Shown here: piece after piece, positions 6,691 through 12,152 of the stretch
Layout: the number at the start of each line of letters is the position of its first letter
Position numbering within the stretch: position 1 is the stretch's first letter
Assembly (NCBI GenBank): GCA_025928215.1
Contig: JAICJW010000100.1
Location: 1 to 12,152 of the forward strand
Direction of reading: 5' to 3'
Source of the DNA: Chloroflexia bacterium
GTDB taxonomy: Bacteria > Chloroflexota > Chloroflexia > Thermomicrobiales > JALYUS01
Length of the DNA stretch: 12,152 bases
Position numbers and translations under genes: made by a program
The notes under the pieces: generated by a model
The model's database searches: none
Seen by the model: only the letters and a program-made list of their open reading frames with translations
What the model was told of the DNA's origin: nothing

Positions 6691-7698
6691 ATGTTCGATC
6701 CCTATCTCGGCACTACCGAAGGCGTCTACCGCCTGCATGACGGCGCGGTCGAGCCACTCGGGCTTGCATCAGAACGCATCTGGGCGATCCATGCCTGGCG
6801 CGATCGCGGCGATTGCACGATTCTCGCCGGGTCCTACGGCAGGGGAATGTATCGCAGTACGGATGGCGGCGGCGCCTGGTTGCCCGCCAACACCGGGCTG
6901 ACCGCCTCGGCATTCCGCTGCATTACCCCCGATCCGCTCCATCCCGGCGCGATCCTCGCCGGCACCGAGCCGGGGCGCATCTTCCGCAGCGAGGATGACG
7001 GTGCGACGTGGCGCGAACTGACAGGGATCACGCGGATCGAAGGACACACGCAGTGGTTCCTCCCCTATTCGCCGCGTGCCGGAGCGGTGCGCAACATCTA
7101 CGCCCCGCCCGACAGCACCGGCCATCTCTTCGCCTCGGTCGAGGTTGGTGGCCTGCTCACGAGCGACGACGGCGGCGAGACGTGGACGTGCGAGCCGGTA
7201 ATCGAGGACGATGATATCCATTTCATCACCGGCCATCCGCACCAGCCCGACCTTCTCTACGCCGCGCTCGGCTATGCGGCGCTCCCGCACCACCGGAACG
7301 ACGATGCCCCGCGACGGTTCGGCGGCATCGCCCGCTCGCGGGATGGCGGCGTGACCTGGCAGAAATTGGAGAGCGACTACACCCGCGCGGTGCTCGTCCC
7401 GCCCACGCGGTCCGATCTCGTCCTGGCCGCACCGGCGCCGCAAGTCGGGCGCAACGGTCGGATTGTCGTGTCGGCGGACGGCGGCGAGACGTGGGAACCG
7501 GCCAGCGCGGGCCTCGACACACCGATGCCCGATATGGTGGAGGTATTCGCCGCCGCGCCGGACGGCACCGTCTGGGCGGTCTGCTCCGGCGGTCGGCTGC
7601 TCGTCGCGACGCCTGGCGAATGGGCATGGCGCTCGGCGTTGCCCGCCGATACCGCGCTCAATATCCAATCAGTCACGTTCGTACCGCGTGAACCGTAA
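6691..7698 (+). CDS. Asp-box (BNR) beta-propeller protein, YCF48/sialidase-like
   Basis: The 335-residue protein is a probable beta-propeller. Five Asp-box repeats of the form S-x-D-x-G-x-T-W are visible: STDGGGAW (56-63), SEDDGATW (100-107), SDDGGETW (158-165), SRDGGVTW (216-223) and SADGGETW (261-268). They are spaced about 44-58 residues apart, as expected for blades. Such repeats occur in sialidases, Vps10-type domains and the photosystem assembly factor YCF48; they are structural and do not by themselves show catalysis. There is no signal peptide or membrane segment, so the protein is probably cytoplasmic. The start follows GGAAAGGAG at good spacing. It stands alone between a pseudogene and the thiamine locus, and I do not know its function. 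Confidence 0.88.
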   Translation: MFDPYLGTTEGVYRLHDGAVEPLGLASERIWAIHAWRDRGDCTILAGSYGRGMYRSTDGGGAWLPANTGLTASAFRCITPDPLHPGAILAGTEPGRIFRSEDDGATWRELTGITRIEGHTQWFLPYSPRAGAVRNIYAPPDSTGHLFASVEVGGLLTSDDGGETWTCEPVIEDDDIHFITGHPHQPDLLYAALGYAALPHHRNDDAPRRFGGIARSRDGGVTWQKLESDYTRAVLVPPTRSDLVLAAPAPQVGRNGRIVVSADGGETWEPASAGLDTPMPDMVEVFAAAPDGTVWAVCSGGRLLVATPGEWAWRSALPADTALNIQSVTFVPREP

Positions 7699-7772
7699 AG
7701 GGGACGAAGCCGGTCGCTGGTGTTGATCGCGAGCGTCCCTTCATTCCTCGCCCCAGATATGCGCTCGCGCAA

Positions 7773-7801
7773 TTGACACAACACGCGCGCAATCGTACCA
7801 T
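7773..7801 (+). promoter_or_regulatory. Promoter of the thiamine-precursor transporter operon
   Basis: A perfect TTGACA -35 box (7773-7778), a 17-nt spacer and TACCAT (7796-7801) would start transcription near 7808, a dozen bases before the TPP riboswitch. This is the best promoter in the window. Confidence 0.8.
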
Positions 7802-7820
7802 GATCGTGAAATGATAATAG

Positions 7821-7917
7821 CCGCTAGGGGTGCCGGATGAGTCCGGCTGAGAGCGAAGCCCGCTAATGCTTCGAACCCTCGGAACCTGACCTGGGTAATT
7901 CCAGCGGAGGAAAGCGC
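7821..7917 (+). ncRNA. TPP riboswitch (THI element)
   Basis: The aptamer carries the diagnostic conserved blocks in order: GGGGTGCC (7827-7834), GGCTGAGAG (7845-7853), ACCCTCGGAACCTGA (7875-7889) and CTGGGTAATTCCAGCGGAGGAAAGCG across 7891-7916. CGCT (7822-7825) pairs with AGCG (7913-7916) to close P1, GCCGG pairs with CCGGC in the P3 arm, and CTGG pairs with CCAG in the P5 arm. It binds thiamine pyrophosphate and normally switches expression off when TPP is plentiful. It precedes a transporter for a thiamine pyrimidine precursor, which fits. Confidence 0.97.
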
Positions 7918-7930
7918 GAAGATGGCTGCC

Positions 7931-7985
7931 AAGCCGCCGTGTGCCGACCTCCCCCGGGTTCGCCTGGGCGGCTTTTGGATTTTTT
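7931..7985 (+). terminator. Intrinsic terminator, expression platform of the TPP riboswitch
   Basis: AAGCCGCC (7931-7938) and GGCGGCTT (7967-7974) form an 8-bp stem. An inner helix closed by a UUCG loop lies around 7955-7966. The stem is followed by TTTT, GGA and six T's ending at 7985. It starts 14 nt after the aptamer, where a transcriptional riboswitch terminator is expected. I could not identify the competing antiterminator by eye. Confidence 0.8.
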
Positions 7986-7986
7986 C

Positions 7987-8036
7987 GCCCCCCCTCCCCT
8001 TGGCCCTACGCAATTGGGGAGGGGCCGGGGGTGAGG
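7987..8036. repeat. C/G-rich dispersed repeat, copy 2, with 9-bp inverted repeat
   Basis: CCCCTCCCC (7991-7999) and GGGGAGGGG (8016-8024) form a perfect 9-bp inverted repeat with a 16-nt loop, followed by CCGGGGGTGAGG. The right end matches copy 1 (103-118) over 16 nt. It lies between the riboswitch terminator and the permease. Its terminal GTGAGG (8031-8036) is the only visible ribosome site for the ATG at 8043. Confidence 0.6.
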
Positions 8037-8042
8037 TTTCCG

Positions 8043-8837
8043 ATGCGCAGTCCGCTGGGCGTATTGGGGGAAGGGGTTCGCCGCCATGGATTGCCGCTCG
8101 CGGTGCTGATCGGGCTGGTGATCCTCTGGGAAGGGTGGGTGCGGCTGTTTCACGTGGACCCGCACGAACTGCCCGCGCCGTCGCGTATCCTCGGCGCGTT
8201 CCACGAGCAGGGGAACCTCTATGTGGACAATACATGGCGCACCCTGCAGGAGACGGCAATCGGTTTCGCCGTCGCTGTCCTCACCGGGCTTTTCTTCGCC
8301 TTTGTGATTGACGCGACGGCACTCCTCCGGCGCGCGGTCTATCCGCTCCTGATCGGCTCGCAGACGATCCCGATCATCGCCATCGCCCCCTTACTGATTA
8401 TCCGTCTCGGCTTCGGACTGGCGCCAAAGATCGTCATCATCGTGCTTTACTGCTTTTTCCCGATCGTCGTCAGCACCGTGGACGGCCTGCGCGCCGCTGA
8501 GCCGGAGATGCTCAACCTGCTCCGGGCGATGGGCGCGAGCCGGTGGCAATTGCTCCGCGTCGCCCGCATTCCCGCCGCCATGCCGGGCATCTTTAGCGGT
8601 GTCAAAATCGCCGCGACCTATGCCGTGACGGGCGCGGTCGTCAGTGAGTGGCTGGGCGGCAGCAAAGGATTGGGCGTCTCGATGATCCGGGCGCAAAAGT
8701 CCTTCGCGCCGGACAAGGTCTTCGCCGCCGTCTTCATCGTCATGCTGCTCACGCTCATGCTCTTTCTCATCATTGATCTCGTCGCTCGCTTGTTGATGCC
8801 GTGGTACACCGCCACGCGGAAGGAGTATTCGGAATGA
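8043..8837 (+). CDS. thiX: ABC transporter permease of a thiamine pyrimidine-precursor importer (ThiX-like)
   Basis: The 264-residue inner-membrane permease belongs to the SsuC/ThiX type of binding-protein-dependent transporters. It has about six hydrophobic segments (first at about 17-35). The EAA-type cytoplasmic loop AEPEMLNLLRAMGASRWQLLRVARIP (152-177) docks the ATPase, and the conserved AVVSEWLGGSKGLG follows it. The start at 8043 is chosen because GTGAGG lies six bases upstream and the protein then starts just before its first membrane segment; upstream in-frame sequence belongs to the terminator and repeat. The TPP riboswitch upstream and the NMT1-type binding protein downstream (ATGA overlap) indicate a ThiXYZ-like system importing formylaminopyrimidine or HMP. 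The substrate is inferred from that context. Confidence 0.9.
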   Translation: MRSPLGVLGEGVRRHGLPLAVLIGLVILWEGWVRLFHVDPHELPAPSRILGAFHEQGNLYVDNTWRTLQETAIGFAVAVLTGLFFAFVIDATALLRRAVYPLLIGSQTIPIIAIAPLLIIRLGFGLAPKIVIIVLYCFFPIVVSTVDGLRAAEPEMLNLLRAMGASRWQLLRVARIPAAMPGIFSGVKIAATYAVTGAVVSEWLGGSKGLGVSMIRAQKSFAPDKVFAAVFIVMLLTLMLFLIIDLVARLLMPWYTATRKEYSE

Positions 8838-10084
8838 CCGACTGGAATGTCTCGCTCGCTGCTGACCGCCTGCACCGCCGCCGCTTCCTCACCCTCGCCG
8901 GTGGCGCAACCGTGACCGCCATCCTCGCCGCCTGCGGCGGGAGCAACAACCCGACCGCGACGACCGCGCCGACCCCCGCCCCGACCAACGCGGCCGCGTC
9001 GGCCGCCGCGACGACCGCACCGACCACCGCACCGGCGACCACCGCGAGCGCGGCATCCGCAGTCGCGACGACCGCACCGTCGGTAGCCTCCGCTGCTGCA
9101 CCGACGAAGGCCGCATCATCCGTCGCCGCCTCCACCGCGCCCGCTGCGTCAGTGAGTGCGGCCGCGACGACCGCAGGCAGCGCGCAGAAGGTCAGCGTGA
9201 TGCTCGACTGGGTGCCGAACACGAACCACACCGGCCTCTACGTCGCGCGGGAACGCGGCTACTTTACGCAGCAGGGGCTGAACGTCGAAATCCTGCCGCT
9301 CGCCGAGGGGGGCAGCGTCGAGGAGATCGTCGGTAATGGCAAAGTACCGTTCGGCATCTCTTCGTCCGAACCGCTCGCCAAGGCGCGCTCCGAGGGCATT
9401 CCTATCGTCTCCATCGCACCAATCATCCAGCACAACACCTCCGGCTTCGCCTCGTTGAAGAAGGCAAATATCGCCCGCCCGAAGGATTTTGAGGGGAAAA
9501 AGTACGGCTCGTACGGTTCTCCGACAGACAAGGCGCTGATCGGCAAATTGATGCAGACGGATGGCGGCGATGTGAGCAAGGTGGAGTTCGTCGAAATCGG
9601 CGATTCGGATTTTCTCACGCTGGCGGCGAAGGGGCAGGTGGATTTTGCCTGGGTTTTCGAGGGGTGGGAAGTGATTGACGGCAGATTGCGCGGGCTGGAT
9701 CTCAATTACTTGCCGCTCACCGCGTACCCGCAGGTCATCCCCGATTATTACACGCCGATCTTCATCACCAATGAGGAGATGACACAGAAGAGCGGCGATC
9801 TCGTCAAGAAGTTCCTCGCCGCGACCGCGAAGGGATACAACGACGCCATCGCCGACCCGAAGAGCGCCGGTGACATCCTCGCCAAGGCGACGCCGGAGAC
9901 GAGCACGAACCTCATCCAGCAGAGTCAGGCGTATCTCGCCAAGCAGTACAAGGCGGACGCGCCGCGCTGGGGCGATCAGAAACCGGCGGTCTGGCAGGGC
10001 TTCGGTACATTCATGACCGAGCAGAAACTGCTCGCCAAGCCCTTCGACCCAAGCAAGGCGTTCACGACGCAGTTCCTGCCGTAG
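8834..10084 (+). CDS. thiY: NMT1/THI5-like substrate-binding lipoprotein (ThiY-like)
   Basis: The 416-residue product is the binding protein for a thiamine pyrimidine precursor. Its signal has RRRFLTLAGG (15-24) followed by the lipobox LAAC (31-34). This suggests Tat-type export and lipid attachment at Cys34. An Ala/Thr/Pro linker (about 36-115) leads to the NMT1/THI5 domain with MLDWVPNTNHTGLYVARERGYF (123-144), GISSSEPLAKA, KKYGSYGSPTDKALI and FAWVFEGWEV. The WVPNTNH and YGSYGSP segments are hallmarks of ThiY-like proteins. The start at 8834 has AAGGAG upstream and overlaps the permease stop (ATGA). No ThiZ-type ATPase gene follows within the window; the next gene is convergent. In the family the ligand is formylaminopyrimidine or HMP; here it is inferred. 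Confidence 0.93.
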   Translation: MTDWNVSLAADRLHRRRFLTLAGGATVTAILAACGGSNNPTATTAPTPAPTNAAASAAATTAPTTAPATTASAASAVATTAPSVASAAAPTKAASSVAASTAPAASVSAAATTAGSAQKVSVMLDWVPNTNHTGLYVARERGYFTQQGLNVEILPLAEGGSVEEIVGNGKVPFGISSSEPLAKARSEGIPIVSIAPIIQHNTSGFASLKKANIARPKDFEGKKYGSYGSPTDKALIGKLMQTDGGDVSKVEFVEIGDSDFLTLAAKGQVDFAWVFEGWEVIDGRLRGLDLNYLPLTAYPQVIPDYYTPIFITNEEMTQKSGDLVKKFLAATAKGYNDAIADPKSAGDILAKATPETSTNLIQQSQAYLAKQYKADAPRWGDQKPAVWQGFGTFMTEQKLLAKPFDPSKAFTTQFLP

Positions 10085-10088
10085 GACG

Positions 10089-10148
10089 GTTCGGCGTTCG
10101 AGGTTCGGTGAAGGATTCCGGCTTCACGTCGAATCTCGAACGCCGAAC
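10089..10148. repeat. Long hairpin/inverted repeat between convergent genes, overlapping the sufE 3' end
   Basis: GTTCGGCGTTCGAG (10089-10102) and CTCGAACGCCGAAC (10135-10148) are a perfect 14-bp inverted repeat. Pairing continues inward for five pairs (10103-10107 with 10130-10134, including one G-U). After a 2-nt bulge come six more pairs (10108-10113 with 10122-10127) and an 8-nt loop. The extruded stem is about 25 bp. No T-run follows in either direction. The right half encodes the last residues of SufE, including its stop at 10124-10126. It may act as a bidirectional terminator or may be an inserted palindromic repeat. Confidence 0.75.
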
Positions 10149-10597
10149 GCCGAACTCCCCTCCATTTCACGCAGGGCGAGCCGCTTCATGTGGCCGAGGA
10201 GGGCGGCGCTGCCGTTAAGGCGCTGCGGTGTGAGGACTTTGTGCAGACCCATCTGAAAGAAGACGTCGCCCGGTGTGCGGAGCACTTCTTCCGGCGTCGC
10301 GCCCTTCAGACCGAGGCCGAGGATCGCCGCGAAGCCGCGCACGGTCGGCGAGACCTCCGGCACCTCGAAAGCGTACACCATCGTGCCGTCATGCAGTTCC
10401 GCATGGACGAAGAGCGGCGTCGCGCACTCATGCACCGCTTCGAGTTCGTCGTGTTTGCCCTTGAGGGCATCCGGCACCTTGGGCATCGAGGCGGAATAAT
10501 CGAGCAGTAATTCGAGTTTGTCCCGCCCCTCCACGCGCTGGAACATCGTGACGATCTTCTGCATCTGCGGGGGCAGGGCGGTCGGTGTATCGGCCAT
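10124..10597 (-). CDS. sufE: SufE-family Fe-S cluster assembly protein (sulfur acceptor)
   Basis: The 157-residue cytoplasmic protein matches the SufE fold, which accepts persulfide sulfur from the cysteine desulfurase SufS and passes it to the SufBCD scaffold. The candidate acceptor is Cys58 in HECATPLFVHAEL. The family's C-terminal helix-rich part is clear: VRGFAAILGLGLKGATPEEVL, FFQMGLHKVLTPQRLNGSAALLGHMKRLA. The family usually ends near residue 145; the last dozen residues (GSSAFGVRDST) are encoded largely by the inverted repeat at 10089-10148. The start at 10597 is preceded by AAGGAG; an upstream in-frame start at 10630 is not. It lies 36 nt downstream of the Fur-family gene on the same strand, a probable operon. 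No sufS, sufB, sufC or sufD is in the window. Confidence 0.92.
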   Translation of the reverse strand: MADTPTALPPQMQKIVTMFQRVEGRDKLELLLDYSASMPKVPDALKGKHDELEAVHECATPLFVHAELHDGTMVYAFEVPEVSPTVRGFAAILGLGLKGATPEEVLRTPGDVFFQMGLHKVLTPQRLNGSAALLGHMKRLALREMEGSSAFGVRDST

Positions 10598-10633
10598 ACT
10601 ATTGGCTCCTTTATAGGTGCGGTGAATCACTCG

Positions 10634-11083
10634 TCATGCGGCGGACTGGCACTCCGGGCAGAGGCCGAAGAGTTCCAGCCAGTGGCCCTGAATACGGAAA
10701 TGCGTCCGGTCACTCAGTTCGTGGGCGAGGGCGTCCACGGTGCAGCCGTCGAATTCGACGACGCGATGGCACTGGGTGCAGATCAGGTGGTGATGATGCC
10801 CCGGCGTCGTGTGGATATACTGGCTGCAATGCTCCTCATCGTGCAGGCGGCGGAGGTAGCCGAGCCGGGCGAGCGTATCCACCGTGCGGAAGACCGTCGC
10901 CCGGCCAATCCCCGCGATGCCGCGCAGTTGGTCGTAGAGGCCGTCCGCCGTGAAGCCACCCGGCGTCGCGAGGATCGCCTCCACGATGGCGATGCGTGGC
11001 CGCGTGACCCGGTACCCTTCGTCCCGCAACAAACGGATAATTTCTTCCCGGTTCGCCGTGCCGGTATCGAGGCTAATGCTCAT
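10634..11083 (-). CDS. Fur-family metal-responsive transcriptional repressor
   Basis: The 149-residue protein has the Fur architecture. An N-terminal winged helix has YRVTRPRIAIVEAIL (24-38) and recognition helix GRATVFRTVDTLARLG (60-75). A C-terminal dimerisation domain carries the HHHH metal cluster (96-99), CTQC (102-105) and CPEC (142-145); the two CxxC pairs form the structural zinc site. With bound metal such proteins repress iron, zinc or peroxide-stress genes. Fur, Zur and PerR cannot be separated by eye, so no symbol is given. The sufE gene 36 nt downstream in the same direction suggests iron or Fe-S homeostasis. The start at 11083 follows AAGGAG. The upstream gap 11084-11229 is divergent; no classical Fur box was recognised in it. 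Confidence 0.93.
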   Translation of the reverse strand: MSISLDTGTANREEIIRLLRDEGYRVTRPRIAIVEAILATPGGFTADGLYDQLRGIAGIGRATVFRTVDTLARLGYLRRLHDEEHCSQYIHTTPGHHHHLICTQCHRVVEFDGCTVDALAHELSDRTHFRIQGHWLELFGLCPECQSAA

Positions 11084-11153
11084 CCCGCGCTCCTTCTCAT
11101 CGCGGTCGCACCGGCGATGACGTCCGTTAAGTGTATCATCTTGAGCGGCTGAA

Positions 11154-11182
11154 TTGACGCGCCATCGCGCTCAGCGTATCAT
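11154..11182 (+). promoter_or_regulatory. Promoter of the polysaccharide-export permease gene
   Basis: TTGACG (11154-11159), a 17-nt spacer and TATCAT (11177-11182) would start transcription about 40 nt before the ATG at 11230. The octamer GTATCATC covering the -10 box recurs at 11133-11140, near where a divergent fur promoter should lie. Confidence 0.65.
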
Positions 11183-11229
11183 CACGTCCGGCAGGGATGC
11201 GCGGGCATTGGTGAGGAGAAGGGGCAGAC

Positions 11230-12078
11230 ATGGCGGTACAGACAGCAGCGGCGGCGCGGCGGCCGGTCTATTCCAGTAGCCGTAATCGCAGCCCCTGGGA
11301 TCACCTCCACGATCTGATCCAGCAGCGCAACCTCATCTGGGAGCTGACGGCCCGCAACCTCAAGGTTCGCTACCGCCGCTCCGTCTTCGGCTTTCTCTGG
11401 TCAATCCTCAACCCACTCTTCAATGCGCTCGTCTTGAACTTCGTCTTCAGCACCCTCCTCGGGACGCCAATCGAGCGATTTGGCCTCTTCATCACCGTCG
11501 GCCTCGTCGCCTGGAATGCCTTCGCCGGGTCGGTGTTGGAATCAATGAGCACGATCACCGGGTCGGCTCACATGGTCACGCGGGTGCGCTTCCCTGCATC
11601 GGTCCTGCCCATCTCCACCACGCTAACCAACATGATCAATTTCGTCCTCGCCACGCCGGCCATCCTGATTATGATGCTGGTCACACGTACGCCGCCCCAT
11701 ATTCAGATGGTCATGTATCCGTGGGCGCTTCTCTGTCTCTTCTGCTTCTCGCTTGGTATCGCTTTCCTGGCCGCCGCCACAAACGTCTTCTTCCGCGACA
11801 CGCGCAACTTCCTCGATGTGTTGATCAGCCTCTGGTTCTTCCTCACCCCGATCATCTACAACCTCGATGCGGTCTTCGTCTCGCAGTGGGGGCAGCGGCT
11901 GGTCTACTGGCTCAACCCGATGGCATCAATCATTACGCTCTTCCGGCATATGTTCTATACCGGCTACTGGGACGCGCCAACCTTCGTGCTGCGTACGACC
12001 CTCGCGAGTGCCGCGGCAATGATCGTGGGATGGCTCTTCTTTCTCAAACTCTCCGACAGTTTCGTCGAGGAACTCTAA
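11230..12078 (+). CDS. ABC-2 type polysaccharide/O-antigen exporter permease (Wzm/TagG-like)
   Basis: The 282-residue inner-membrane protein is the permease half of an exporter for polysaccharide, O-antigen or teichoic-acid chains. It has the N-terminal signature LTARNLKVRYRRSVFGFLWSILNPL (39-63), about six hydrophobic segments and VTRVRFPASVLPI (116-128). FFRDTRNFLDVLISLWFFLTPIIY (187-210) and LNPM (228-231) are typical of the Wzm/TagG/RfbA group. The start follows GAGAAGGGG at acceptable spacing and a good promoter lies upstream. The partner ATPase (Wzt/TagH type) normally follows, but the window ends about 70 nt later. The glycan exported cannot be inferred. Confidence 0.92.
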   Translation: MAVQTAAAARRPVYSSSRNRSPWDHLHDLIQQRNLIWELTARNLKVRYRRSVFGFLWSILNPLFNALVLNFVFSTLLGTPIERFGLFITVGLVAWNAFAGSVLESMSTITGSAHMVTRVRFPASVLPISTTLTNMINFVLATPAILIMMLVTRTPPHIQMVMYPWALLCLFCFSLGIAFLAAATNVFFRDTRNFLDVLISLWFFLTPIIYNLDAVFVSQWGQRLVYWLNPMASIITLFRHMFYTGYWDAPTFVLRTTLASAAAMIVGWLFFLKLSDSFVEEL

Positions 12079-12097
12079 GAGCGCCGCGCCGGCGCTC
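12079..12097 (+). other. GC-rich hairpin after the exporter permease
   Basis: GAGCGCC (12079-12085) and GGCGCTC (12091-12097) form a perfect 7-bp stem with a 5-nt loop immediately after the stop codon. A second hairpin, CGCTAC-GCG-GTAGCG, lies at 12121-12135. Neither has a U-tract, so termination is uncertain; they may be palindromic repeats or partial attenuation before the next gene. Confidence 0.5.
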
Positions 12098-12152
12098 CGC
12101 CACAACGCGATCCGATCATTCGCTACGCGGTAGCGCTCGCTGACGCGGGCGG

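Noticed and set aside
7741..8259. Minus-strand open frame across the thiamine leader
   Set aside because: It is antisense to the TPP riboswitch, terminator and permease start, and its translation resembles nothing.
8889..9231. Antisense open frames opposite the Ala/Thr linker of the binding protein
   Set aside because: They are low-complexity shadows of GCC/ACC-type codons in the linker.

Overview
The window is about 12 kb of GC-rich bacterial DNA. Most genes start with ATG behind strong AAGGAG/GGAGG-type ribosome binding sites. The Ala/Thr/Pro-rich linker after a Tat-type lipobox, the Thr-Pro-rich secreted wall hydrolase, dispersed C-rich intergenic repeats and TATCAT/TACCAT -10 boxes fit a Chloroflexota (Thermomicrobia-like) genome. 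That placement is inference. No phage, IS or CRISPR element is visible. The region looks like ordinary chromosome with unusually rich RNA-level regulation.

Left part (1-2837, minus strand): a C-rich repeat lies beyond the 3' end of a DAHP synthase gene (125-1147), the first enzyme of aromatic amino-acid synthesis. Its 5' leader (about 1148-1400) holds a promoter, a short ORF encoding a peptide with the core WFYAFYF, two mutually exclusive RNA pairings and a GC-rich hairpin followed by seven U's. This has the layout of a ribosome-mediated transcription attenuator sensing Trp, Phe and Tyr, and it is the most interesting feature here. Upstream on the same strand is a secreted NlpC/P60- or CHAP-like hydrolase with a long Thr-Pro linker.

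Middle (2838-7698, plus strand): an AI-2E-family (UPF0118) permease, a nitrilase with an intact Glu-Lys-Cys triad, a GNAT acetyltransferase, a class-C-beta-lactamase-like serine hydrolase broken by an internal deletion plus frameshift, and a cytoplasmic protein with five Asp-box (BNR) repeats.

Thiamine locus (7773-10084, plus): a near-consensus promoter, a TPP riboswitch, an intrinsic terminator, a dispersed C/G-rich repeat that supplies the ribosome binding site, then the permease and Tat-type lipoprotein binding protein of a ThiXYZ-like pyrimidine-precursor importer. The ATPase gene is not in the window.

Right part: a Fur-family repressor and a SufE-type Fe-S protein form a probable minus-strand operon (11083 to 10124). 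It converges on the thiamine locus at a very long hairpin that overlaps the sufE 3' end. Divergent from fur, behind a good promoter, is a polysaccharide-export ABC-2 permease (11230-12078), whose ATPase partner presumably lies beyond the window.
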